From NCBI RefSeq assembly GCF_963662255.1, contig NC_085049.1:51716837-51780836 (forward strand): a stretch of 64,000 bases of DNA. Reading direction: 5' to 3'. The notes beneath the pieces are model-generated. The model was given only the letters and a program-made list of their open reading frames with translations, had not been told where the DNA came from and ran no database searches. Shown here piece after piece: positions 52,508 through 64,000 of the stretch (position 1 is its first letter; every line of letters begins with the position of its first letter). Source of the DNA: Cinclus cinclus (Eukaryota > Chordata > Aves > Passeriformes > Cinclidae). A program made the position numbers and the translations under genes.

Positions 52508-55500
52508 TGGCAGATTATTTGTATGTTTTTCTAAGTTTATGCAAGTTAAAAATATAGCAACACACATGCATGAGGTAATAAATAATTAATCCAGTAAAGA
52601 GATTGATAAAACATCAACTAGAATTTGAAACATTGTGGAAAACAAAGAGAAAATATGCAGGTGATATGTATGCTCAGTTTTCATTTTGATGTTCTAATGT
52701 ATACATAAATAACAATTATATCTCCCTTTACAAAAAGAGTTCTGCATTCCTGATATGAATAATCATTGATTTTGAATGAAAAGCAGAACATCTTTATTGG
52801 TGTATATTATTTCAGCCAAGAAATATGGCTCATGGGAGTTATTTTTCTATCATATTAGAATTGATATTTTAATTCAGAATTATTAGAATTAAAATAAGCT
52901 TTACCCTTCTCTGTTATCTTACAATGTAGCTCAGATTTTGATAGCTGTGAATCAGGGATTTGATCTTAGTATTTCAAAGGCAAGATCTAGACTGCAAAGT
53001 AAATGATAAGAAATAAAGGGAGAAAAAAAATCATGAAAGAAATTTAAGATGGAGAGAAGCAGAAAATGCGCTTTGATTAACGGAAAGGTTAATTACTGAA
53101 AGACTTCCTCCACACAGCATACTGTTAATTAGAAAATCTGAGCAATGTGTGATTTAATTTAACACTATGCAAAAGGCCAACATGACATAGTAAACTGCTA
53201 GATTCTTCTTGTGCTTGTGAAACATAACTTGGTGTTTTTTTTACTCTGGACTAAAATAAAGCTTATTTCCCTTTTTTCTTTAATTTTAATAGATTAAAGA
53301 CAAGGGTAACTAAAATGAGACTTTGGTAGGGATGACACCAATTAGATACCATGGATTAGTGTTCTCACCCACCAGTGTCACCTTAGCTCTGATTTATTAA
53401 ACACATTGGCCACAGGACAGAACTGCTCTGTACAACAGGGTTTCTGGTCACCTCAAGAGGAATATTATGGTGTCTTCTAGAAAGCAGCAAGTCTTGAAAC
53501 TTACATTCCTTTTCTAACATTTTGAGAAAAGTGTTCTCAAAAACATGGAAAGTATAATGCTGAAAGGGTTCCACAACAATGGGACTTCCAGTAGAGTGCC
53601 AGACTGTCCTGCTTATGTCTCACAGAAACTCCTCAGTCCTTATGACTTCTGGAAATACTCTAAGCAAACCATTGGCAGCACAAATGGGAAGGTACTTACA
53701 ATAAGCAAAATGTACATCAAGTCCAGAAACCTCATCAAATTTGGCATCTCCTGGGTGTACCTCAAAGACTAAAGGACTGTCAAATTCATGATTTACAAGG
53801 AACTATAGAAATGGACAGAATGGACACAATACCGAATGGTGAATTTGAGGGAGTCTGGGACAGAGGTCATGAGATTTCAATCCCCATTGTTGGTGGTTGC
53901 ATAAATTTAACAGGGAATTTTGATGGGAAAAGTTATTACAGGATAATCAGAAACACAGACTGGAATTACTGCAATGACCAATGTAGTACCAGGCCTAGAC
54001 AGTCCTTGGCCTAGATAAACCCAAGAATTACTGTGTCACTCTGTCCTGTACTTTGAGCTATGAAGGCAGTACTTTGAAGCTGGTTGATAGAACTGTGAAC
54101 AGAAACAGCAACACTTTTAATCACTAGGAAAGAATTCACCCTATGGTTTTAGTTACCTAAGCATTAGTCATATAATCCATGCTGCTTACACAGGTATTCA
54201 TTATAAAGTAATCAAAGGTATGCTAAGAAAACTGTTTCAGAAAGGTGCTCTGAATAGGCAAACTCTTTCCATTTACTCCACTTTTTCAAGAGTAAAGGTA
54301 TCCTGTCTTTAGATACTGTTTTAGATTTTGAGAAGTCTAGAAATGTAATTTTCTCCAAATTTTATTTGAAGCACATTGATAGAATCCTATCACAATAGTA
54401 ACCAAAGGGAAATGGAAATAACAAATGCATGGCAAGCAGCGTGAGCCAGATAGGAGGAAAAATGCAAAACCTTCCTGGTGCTATACAATTAATTTTCCAA
54501 GGATATAAAAAATCCACATTCTCACAGGTTAATAATTAGAGACAGCTTATTGTCGTTCAAGGACTTTTAGCATAACCTGTTCTTGTGTAATTATTTTTAT
54601 TTTTCATTTCAGTGTCAGGATACCTATTTCTATTTATGCTGCTCTGTGGATAATTCATTTAAATCTACCCAACACAGGCTAGCATTAATTTGAAAAAAAA
54701 TAGCTGCCTCTTCAGCCTTTGTGTTATTTCTTTTTAACTAACCCATATTAACAGTAATTAACTAAAGAAAAAAAAAAAGCAAAATATATAAGGCAGTGCA
54801 ATAAGGAAGATAAAAGAAAATATCTCTCAACCAAAGAAAAGGTCCACTCAATCCTCCACCTTTGGGACAGAAGTTTTGATACCATTTAGTTTAATGTAAG
54901 CAAGTCTCAAATACATAGGCTAAAAAAAGTATTGGAAAGAAAGAGGGAATGATCATTTCCCATGCCTTTTCAATCCTGAAATAATAGGGCCAAGTCAAAA
55001 ACTAGAGGTCTCTCAGCAGCTTCTCCTGTAACATGCATTGTACCCACCATGGCAACTACCTGGTTAAGCATCTTTTCCCTGTAGTGGCACAAGTTTACAA
55101 AGGAAGATATAATTTTTTTTCTCCATATTTCTATCCTGCCTTCTAGCTTCATGTGATCTGCAGGATAGTGTCATAATTGGAAAAAGAGAAGAAAATGGCA
55201 TACTGGCAATCAGGTCTGCTTTTGACAACAAAGATACTAAAAATATATATAAAATTCTTAAATAAACTTGGAGCATTGAATAAAAAAATCAGATCCTTTT
55301 TCTGGTCTGAAAAAGCACATTTATTTTGATCTGAACAGACACAATACTTTTTACAGTGCAACATTTCTGATGGAGTTTAAAAAAGAGAAATAGGTTAGAC
55401 TGAGAGAGATTTGACAACAAGACAAACCTACAGTCACAGACATCTAATTCTCTAAGCTTTTATGATTAATATTTTATGGCTCTCACTGATCTGCCCAATC

Positions 55501-56756
55501 TTGATGAAAAACGTGGCACAGCCAAAGAATTAATCTGTATCAAACAGGAGGTAAAATACAAACTACAATAGAGATGTCATAGTAAAGTGCTTAGTTTGCT
55601 CACTGTTAGCTGAAACATTGCAAGGAGTGCTTTATTTGAGCAGCAGAAACAACATTAGCATACACAAGTATGATGACATACTCATTAAGAGAAAAATATG
55701 ATGAATGCTATTTTTAAAAAGGTGGGGTTTTTTAAAATTCTACCTAAAAATTTTATTTTATACAGTCATTCTATAAAGTAACAACTTTATTGAATGACTG
55801 TATCACTGTCATGACTGACAATCTTTGCTGCAGATTTCTGTAATAAGTATTTCACGTTTAGCCTATCAACATTTTTGATTTATCAATATTAGAAAAAATA
55901 TAAAAGGAAATTATTTTTTTCTACATTCACTGAAGAAACTCAATAATGCATCAAGGATACATTTACTGGGGTAAAGACACTTGAGGAGATCATACAGCTC
56001 AAAGAGTTTTACTAGTGAATCTGCTTGCCTTAATGAAATATGAAAATATAAAAACAGAAGGACTGTACTGTGCCCTGTAATAACTGTATCAGTTATGCTG
56101 AGGTGTAGCAGGAGTAATGCACTTGCCTGTGGCAAAGAGGAAACAAAGAATTTACAAAGAAAAAATAACAGTTATAATTCAATTAATGTATGCATGTTAC
56201 AAAAGGCCGACCAAGAATCATCATTTGATGATAATGTAGTGATGTATGAGGTTTAAAGACTGGCTGAAAAATCCCTAGGTTAAGTTCCCTTTTTATCCTG
56301 CCTAGTCTGTGCTATGTGACTCAGGTCACAAGGACACAACTATGTAACTTGCAAAGAGTCAGTGCAAACATTGGTGCAACTCCTTATCAGACTAAAATAA
56401 ATGAAAATTAATTTTATAAATAAATGAAAAAGCTATGAAAATGAGGCTCTGTTTTGTGATATACTTCTCTGTACTGTGTCAACTACACAAGAGAAGTGAC
56501 CCAGGTTCATCATCATCCCTTTTAATCACAGGTTGTTGGTGTGATATCGAGCAGTTCCTGAAAATTGACAAGTCCAAAGACAGTAATTTTCCAGGATGGT
56601 TATCCTGATATACAGCTCTTGTCATGGTGGTTGTTTTATGGAGTCACAGCATTTCCACTTCCAAGTCAGAAGTGCTGGTTGAAGGGGTGGTCAATGGAGT
56701 TTATACAGGTCAATTTCTACATGGAATGGGGCTATAACCAACACTAGAAAAGTGTT
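52508..56756. other. Gene-free stretch of about 4.2 kb
   Basis: Open frames at 53545-53772 and 53811-54014 have no recognisable homology, splice context or motif. No transposon recognised. Confidence 0.5.
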
Positions 56757-56862
56757 TGAAAACCTCCAAGGACATTGTGCAACCTTCTTGGGTGCCCTGA
56801 TCCAGTGCTGCCTTGCCCTTCCAGTAGATTTTTCTTGTTCAGGTGTCTAATCTGAAACTCTT
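56757..56862 (-). mobile_element. Short diverged CR1 fragment
   Basis: The + strand reads AACCTCCAAGGACATTGTGC, then CAACCTTCTTGGGTGCCCTG and ATCCAGTGCTGCC. It resembles the reverse complement of the CR1 3' region (the CAACCTCTCTGGGCAACCTG type). About 100 bases only. Confidence 0.55.
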
Positions 56863-57666
56863 AGGATGTAATCTTTGACATCAGTAGAGAGCTAAAGCTA
56901 CAATTGCATTGCATAGTATTAAATATGAAAAAATAAATAATAAAAACACTTACAACATTCATTTGTGCCTCCAGATGCAGGAATCAAAAACTTCTGTGCA
57001 ATCTCACAACAGCTCATAAGAAAGACATGAAAACCTTCCTAGCAGAATGCCTTACCATTTGAAGATCCAAGTGAGAAACTGAAAGACAAGAAATGAAAAT
57101 ACACTTTTCAAATCTCACCAGCTTTATTAGGAACAGTTATGGTAATTGCTACCAGAGTAGAATGGAAATGGAAAGTTATTCAATTATCTATAAAGCAGTC
57201 AAAATGCAGATGATATTTTCATCTGTATTTTAGAATCTGGTAGTTAATAGTCAGTGCAACCAATGTTCAAGTAAACCCACATCTTCATAGCACACCCTCA
57301 ACAGTAGTTCAAAATTCGTATCTGGGAAGAAATAAGAAGTGCAAAGGAGAAGTTAGAATGAAAGCAAATCACAGCTTGAAGTGTACTATCTGTTAAGATG
57401 CCTTATTTGAATGAATACAGCCAGCTGAAAATCTGCCTGTGAATCTCCAACGAGTCAGTAATGTTTTCATCAAAAGTAAATCCAATTACCCTAATTCCAA
57501 AAACATTATTGAGCAACTATAAAAAGGGGAGAGTGCTACAATAACTGGTACATTAGGAATATGAGGACATACTTCTTATTGTCCTAGCAGCTAAAAAACT
57601 GCAAAAACTTCTAAAAACTGCAAAGAAAAAAAGCTTTAAAAAGCATACCTGAAGAGTGGAGAATAG
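56863..57666. other. Non-coding stretch
   Basis: Nothing recognised. Confidence 0.5.
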
Positions 57667-58004
57667 AGGGGAGGGGAGGGGAGGGGAGGGGAGGGGAGGG
57701 GAGGGGAGGGGAGGGGAGGGGAGGGGAGGGGAGGGGAGGGGAGGGGAGGGAAGGGAAGGGAAGGGAAGGGAAGGGAAGGGAAGGGAAGGGAAGGGAAGGG
57801 AAGGGAAGGGAAGGGAAGGGAAGGGAAGGGAAGGGAAGGGAAGGGAAGGGAAGGGAAGGGAAGGGAAGGGAAGGGAAGGGAAGGGAAGGGAAGGGAAGGG
57901 AAGGGAAGGGAAGGGAAGGGAAGGGAAGGGAAGGGAAGGGAAGGGAAGGGAAGGGAAGGGAAGGGAAGGGAAGGGAAGGGAAGGGAAGGGAAGGGAAGGG
58001 AAGG
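57667..58004. repeat. Compound (GGGGA)n-(GGGAA)n pentanucleotide array
   Basis: About 17 copies of GAGGG run to 57750, then about 50 copies of AAGGG run to 58004, with a clean switch between the two units. The + strand is pure purine. Long open frames on both strands are artefacts. Confidence 0.98.
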
Positions 58005-60735
58005 ACGTTGGTTCAGGAGCCAACAGATCTAGCTACAGGTGAGTAAAGAACAGTATGCAAACTGTTAATACCTTAACCTGGGACAGTGTTACAATATATA
58101 CTGTCCTGCTCATTAATACCACTATAATTCTTCTGCTAAAATGAAATAAGGAATATTTATTCTATGCTGAAATGAGAAATTAGAATCTTAAAATTGTAGT
58201 TTATAACTTCCCAAGGTTGGAATGAAAACAGCATAGGGATACAGTACTAAGATAAATTATTCAGCCTGTCCTTTGCCATTAAATTCTTAGTGATATTACC
58301 TGTTAAATACAAAATTTGAGTAGACAGATAGATTGCTTCTGTGTTTCCTCCACATACTAAAGCACCTCATGGTCTTCGGAACAAAATTAAATCTGAGTGG
58401 ATAGCATAAAACTCCCTTAACAAATAGCCAAGAAAATTGCTGACATGATAAATTATTTTATTACTGTAAACATAAATGATGGTCAGTGGTGTATTTGCTT
58501 AGACTGTGGGGACTTTAACACATCTACAAAAAGAGAGCTCTTAAATTATATATTATGATGATGCTAATAATAATAACAATAATAATGCTACAACAAGAAG
58601 AGCATGTTAAACTGCCAAAACAAAACAAAACAAAACAAAAAAATCAGAGCACAGTTTGTTTAAGCGGAACTCGTGTCTGAATTGTATGGATCTTCAGGCT
58701 TCCAGCAATGAAAATCATCTCAGGACTAAGCATTACAGGGAGTAAAAATTCTTACAGTGTCAGCTAGCAATAACCTTATGTCTGGCTGTTCATCATGAGG
58801 CTGTGCACGTACACACTAGAAAAAAAAAAGGAAAAAAAAAGCTCCAAAAAATCCAAATCTGCAGAAGTCTAATCCTAGTCACTGAAATATAATTAATATA
58901 TAATTTGGTTCTAATGTTTGACATTTATATATTGCATTGGTTCCACTATATGAAAATTATATTCTCCTCAGATAATAACAATTCTAGCTCCTGGCTCATG
59001 TCTCAGAAATAAGTGACTTCTTACTGAAGAGTTTCTGCTTGTCATAGAGGAGTAGGAACAATACAAATCAAACTGATCAGTCAATAGGCAAAACTTATAC
59101 TCCCCCCTCTTTGTTGTTTTTTTTCTCTTGAGAAGGCTGAAAGAAAGATTCTTTGTTTATGCAAATTGCCACAGATTTTACTGAAATTGAAATCACATTT
59201 TTCTGCCCTCTCAGAAATTTTTCTCCAGTTTAAGTTTCCCAGAGTCATCTTTCATATCAGTAGACAGAGAAAAGGAAGGCAAACCACGAATGCTGTTTCT
59301 TAATTTCTCTCCAGTTACAGATCAAAAGCTGTTGCTGATTCTTTTTTCATGTGTATAAGCTACTTAAAATAGTGATTCAGAATCATGCTTGGAAATTATT
59401 CTTAAATAATTTTTCAAATGGCTTTGATTTTCATATGTTGCATATCCATAATATATTGTCCCCATATTTCTTTGTGCTAAGGGCAGTATCCTATGATTGA
59501 CATGTGATGGCATTCTAGAGCAGTACTGGAAGGGAGTTCACACCAATGCTCTTTCTAACCTCTTAAATAATCGTAAAAGAGATTTTTCTCTTTCTAGTAG
59601 TCCTCATGGATGATAGGCAAGCTTGTCCCTGTTCCACATTCTTCCAGTACTTATTCTTTAATACCTTGAAACCTAGCAAAAGGCTTTTGCATGGCACACA
59701 TCTCCTTTTGTTGTCTGCCAGAAGTGAATGCTGGCAGCTGCTCTGAAGCCTACTCATTGAACCTGCACCATTCCTAGAGCAAAGCACTGCTAGATGTGAG
59801 GGATGCTGTGCCAAGTCAGCCAGTACTGGTACTAGGCAGTCTCTGCTCTTGCACTCACTGTGAACCTCGAGGGCTGCCTAAGGATTTAAGGAAGGAAAGC
59901 AGGGGCTGGAAAAGGGTTGTTTTTACATAGACTCATCTCTTTTAGCAAAGGCAGTTTCTGAAGTGTAAAGAGGGGGACATTTTCCATCAAGATCAAGTGT
60001 AACTGTTACAGGAACTTAGATAACTTTCCTGAAAATGTTAAATTCAATTTGCCTAGTGAAATCCAAGAAGTCCAGGAAAAGAAAATAAAGAAGTAAATCA
60101 CATATTACTTTATATTTTTTTTTTTTAAATTTAGCACCTGATATCAGCTCTGACTGTTTTTCACATCAGTAGAGAAGTTTTCATGTCTGCAAGGTGGGCT
60201 GGAATAACTAAAGACTGAATGGTTTAAAGAACTAATTTAACACAAACTCCAGGTCTCCTGAACTTCAAAACTGATCCATACCATAATTTTAGGTACCATT
60301 CCTCTTTCATCTGTGAATAAATAAATACTTGCTAGCATATGTACGTAAAAGACAATTAGAATTTGATAAGATATTAAAAGCTACATTTGGAGTTTTTTAA
60401 AACTTTACTTTTATCTTCCATTTTTACTTAAATATAGGTTTTAATATCTGTCTGCATTACTTCTTGTTTTCTGCTTTAATTTTATTTTTGCTACTATAGA
60501 GTTTTACACAGCCACACTAGGGTTTTATACTGCAAAAGAAGTGCTCCTTTCTTCCTAAACTGCCAATGTCTGTCAGAAGCCATTTAATCTTTTCGATCAT
60601 CTATTCTCCTTATTTAGTTAGATTATTTTCTAGTAGTTGTTATTGCATACTGCATTCAAATAGTAAAGATTTTCATATATGTGTTCAAATCAAACCACTC
60701 TGTTTTTCTCCATTTCAACAGAAATACTAATAAGA
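58005..60735. other. Gene-free stretch of about 2.7 kb
   Basis: No gene recognised. It holds an AAAAC tract at about 58616-58640 and A-rich runs near 58820-58840. Confidence 0.5.
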
Positions 60736-60792
<57 letters not shown>

Positions 60793-60793
60793 C
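60736..60793. repeat. (TATC)n microsatellite, about 14 copies
   Basis: A perfect TATC tract. Confidence 0.97.
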
Positions 60794-60984
60794 AATAATT
60801 CAGTAGCTAGGTTTATAGAACAAATCACTCTTTCTTATTTACTGGGGAAGAAGAAATGATTGCTTCCTGAAGACCGACAAAGTCATTACAGTGTTAATCT
60901 TGTGTAAATATCAGAAGTACCTTCCTGGGAAGTGGAGTGTCTGTGAAAATCAGAAACCACTACAAACCAAATCTGAACCCCTAA

Positions 60985-61113
60985 ACATTTCCAAAGGAAA
61001 AGCCTTTCATAAACTTAATATTATTTTATAGTAAATACTAAGAGCCAAGTGAACAGCTGTAGTGTTCTGCAGGGCCATGCATCTGCACACATTTAAACAA
61101 CCCACACCATGAC
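60985..61113 (+). repeat. Unnamed dispersed repeat, copy 1
   Basis: This segment resembles 63193-63321 in the same orientation, sharing CAGCTRTAGTGTTCTGCAG, the next CATCTRCACACATT and a looser match upstream (CTTAATA, AATACT). I do not recognise the family. Confidence 0.5.
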
Positions 61114-63192
61114 ATTGTTGTGCTGGGAAAAGGTCTATGTGGCCAGAAAAAAACATGCAAAAACAGGTTGGTCCCACAAATGATTTTTAATTCCCACTCA
61201 CCTCATGAATGTATTGCTTTCGCCTAATTTAAAAATGTTTTAAAATAGAACTATGTAAAAGTAAAAATATAACAATACTACACAATTGCAATTAGCACTT
61301 ATTAAACAACCAATGAGATATAACTATTTTTTCATGCACACTGTAAAAAGGGAAAAAACCAACGTAAACATAGTCTGCAGTAATGGAAGGCTGCTGTCTA
61401 ATGGATAAATATGGCATCTACTGGCATAGAATATGGCAACTTTTTTCATTTCTTTTTAAAACTTTTTACCTAAACATCTGTACATACAGAAAAGAATGGC
61501 AGAGGGAAAGTGGAGGGAAAGAACATTTCAAGTTAATAGAATGACAGAAACGTATTCAAGGCTTACTTAATTCCACTTCCACTGGGGTCATTATGTCAAC
61601 TAACAATGCTCCACTGAGGCTGGAATTAGAGCAGAAACAAAACCAAGAACTGATAAGTCTTGAATTCATTCTAAGCAAAGTGTAAAAATAAGCCTTTGGG
61701 TGCTAGCTTACCACCACAAAAAATAAAAGCAAATTTATATCAAACATGGAAGAAGTTTATTCTTTGCATATAATTATGAGTTTTAAAAACATTTAATGGC
61801 AGAATGGACTAGCTGCATATTCTTCCCTTACATACTTGTGTATTACAGTATTACAGTGTCTATTCAAATATGAGAGTAACTAATTTTAAAAACAATTCAA
61901 TATGAAAGAACATATTACAGGACAATTCAGATACTTCTCAGTACTTATGATATTTTATCTGAAGAGAAATTAATTTAGTGTTACTGAGTATCTGAAATGG
62001 TTTTTCACACTTTCATACTTTATAGTATAACTGTGAAGGTATTGCAATATTTTCCATTTGGTTCTCAAAGAAAAGCTCTCGGTCACATCAATTGAAGTAG
62101 TAAACATATTTGCATTGACAAAATGTCACTGAAAATTCTTTTACTGAATTACAGCAATTAAATTCTGATTGCTTTGTTTGTAAATTGCTTTCCTATTTTA
62201 TTTTTATAGTCCATATAAAAATAAAAGCAGAAATAATTTTGTCAGAATAAGGACAGGAAAATTAAATTTAGAAGTACTATTGACAGAATAGGAGAATTGT
62301 CATGTGTGTTAGAATTTTAGAGCTATTGATACTGCTAAATTGTAGCAAAATAAAAATTATTTAGTTTGATGCTTTACCTAGTGATATATCTGTGGCATAA
62401 TTATGATATACAGTTTAAATAGCTCAAAAGCTTTTCAGTAGTAGTGCATAAAGACTTTTGAACTGAAATTCTAAAAATTCAAAGTGTTCTTTCAATTTAT
62501 TGACTTTAGTAGTTTGTAAGAAATCTATAACCATGTGAGGACATACTAAGAATAAAGTACAACTCATGTAAAAGATTAATGACTTCCTTTTTAATATTTT
62601 ATCAATCTCTAGAAAATGTTTTGAAAGATTACAGGTTGTAATTTTGCTTGAAAGAGAGACAAAAAAATATTTATAATAGTTTTAAAGTGATCTTGGTTTT
62701 CAGAAACTCATAAAAGAAAGTGTTTCTTAAAATCTTTTGCCTTATTTGACTAAAATTCTTTCACATGTAAACACTAGGTGCACAAGAAAATGACCAATGC
62801 ATCATTTTTACATTATCACGTCAGAAAGAAAGTGAAGCGGCTTGGTAAGAAATATTTTCTTTATGTTCTCTTATACTGCTTTCTATTAAACTCTTGGTAT
62901 ATGAATATATTCAAAACTAAGTAATATTTTGTTGCGGGAACCAGCTGGACATTTAATGCATCCCTTGACAAAAAAGTATATTGTGCAAAGTGTAAATTTT
63001 TACTGGCTACTGATAAGTCACTTTTGAGCAGTAGATTAGGGTTCACATAAAAGTTCTTGGAATTTTTCTATTTGTAGGCAGTTCATTTTGCTTTTAAAGA
63101 CTTCTCCCCACTGTGCAGAACCCAGAGAGTAGCCCAAAGATTTAGCTCAAAGGCAGCTGTGACTGGATCTCTTATACAGGACACCTTCTTTG
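61114..63192. other. AT-rich non-coding stretch
   Basis: Nothing recognised. Confidence 0.5.
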
Positions 63193-63321
63193 AGACATTT
63201 GCACCAAAATCTTTCCTTAATAATTTTTTTCAAAGTCAATACTTTGAGCCATGCCAACAGCTATAGTGTTCTGCAGTGCCAAACATCTACACACATTCAA
63301 GCGATTGACACCAGACATGCA
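63193..63321 (+). repeat. Unnamed dispersed repeat, copy 2
   Basis: Counterpart of 60985-61113, about 2.2 kb away and in direct orientation. Similarity is best in the last 60 bases (roughly 80 percent by eye) and fades beyond ACACC. Confidence 0.5.
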
Positions 63322-64000
63322 TCCTTCCATCATGCTCCCTTCCTCACAACTTTGACTGTTCCCTGCTCCAGAAAAACTTTGGAAAACTGATCTTTGCTCA
63401 TTAGTTAGATCCCCATGGAATATCAAACACTCAGAACAGTACTGACGTTCCCTCAGTGAATTTTTCCTTCTCTGGCACTTCATACAAGGGAGACGATGGA
63501 GGAGCATCTCTGTCCCCCAGCAAGGAGACCTGCTGAAGGATGCTTCTCTGCAAAATCCCTCTTCATTGGGAGAACTGGATAACTGGGAGGCTTTGCACCA
63601 GGCACATCCCACACTGCCAGCTTGCTGTGTGAGACTGGCGTGCAGCCCATGTTACATGAAAAGTTTTTCATTCCTGTCCTCACGCTGCAAAGCTGCTCTC
63701 CTAGCACAGCAAAGGTGGAAGGGCTCTGAGGGCAAAGCACAGCATATATTGTGCAGAATAGGAAAGAAGGAGAAATGTGGGGAAAATAAGGAGCTGGCAA
63801 ACACCACATACACTGAATCACCTGTGGAAGTCGCACAGCATGTGTCCACAGAGGGCAGTCACTTACATGTTTTGGTTTCTACAGGCACAGGTTGAGGTTC
63901 TTTGACCTCAGTTTGGGCTTTTCACTACAACAAAGACATTGAGGTGGAAGAGCACGTCCATCAAAGGACAATGATACTGGCAAGAGGTTTGTAGCACAAG
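63322..64000. other. Less AT-rich non-coding end of window
   Basis: It contains overlapping open frames of 60-130 codons on both strands. None shows a known domain, so I call no gene. Confidence 0.4.

Noticed and set aside
53383..54014. Adjacent open frames at 53545-53772 and 53811-54014 that might be a processed pseudogene
   Set aside because: I recognise no protein family in either frame, no poly-A tail, and no parent gene.
57553..58042. Gly/Arg/Glu-repeat and Pro/Ser/Phe-repeat open frames
   Set aside because: They are translations of the GGGGA/GGGAA array.
63190..63895. Overlapping open frames of up to 131 codons at the end of the window
   Set aside because: There is no recognisable domain, and similar frames run on both strands, as expected by chance in less AT-rich DNA.

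Overview
The window looks like a piece of an avian chromosome, probably from a neoavian and possibly a passerine species. Four things point there: one spliced vertebrate glycosyltransferase gene, several CR1 LINE fragments, solo LTRs of bird endogenous-retrovirus types, and very long pure pentanucleotide arrays. I see no prokaryotic operon, no tRNA or rRNA gene, no CRISPR array and no intact viral gene. Assignments to repeat families come from recognising the sequence, not from a database search.

The only convincing protein-coding gene is MGAT4C on the minus strand. I could assemble its whole coding region from three exons: 38117-37977 (start codon), 33711-33564 and 31753-30597 (stop codon). 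The splice sites are canonical, the intron phases agree (0, then 1), and the joined reading frame is 481 codons plus stop. The product is a Golgi type II membrane N-acetylglucosaminyltransferase of the GnT-IV/GnT-VI family. The exon with the start codon has a splice acceptor 13 bases upstream of the ATG, so at least one non-coding 5' exon and the promoter lie further upstream, either in 38131-64000 or beyond the window.

Layout: 1-30596 is downstream flank with no recognised gene. It holds pentanucleotide and tetranucleotide arrays, CR1 pieces at 7.1, 15.9, 26.0-27.1 and 28.1 kb, and two solo LTRs at 11.6-12.4 and 13.7-14.2 kb. 30597-38130 is the coding part of MGAT4C. 38131-64000 is upstream or 5' intronic sequence. 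It holds a CpG-rich patch with a CTCF-like motif beside a 1.1 kb, 25-bp-unit minisatellite (40.5-41.85 kb), a CR1 copy split by about 450 bases of other sequence (45.6-46.8 kb), a solo LTR (50.6-51.0 kb), CR1 3' pieces (52.2 and 56.8 kb), a compound GGGGA/GGGAA array (57.7-58.0 kb) and an unnamed dispersed repeat pair (61.0 and 63.2 kb).

Most long open frames here are artefacts of stop-free tandem repeats. The items most worth a second look are the minisatellite with its internal higher-order duplication, the CpG/CTCF-like patch beside it, the split CR1, the unnamed repeat pair, and the polyadenylation hexamer that overlaps the MGAT4C stop codon. I found no clear new multi-gene biological system.
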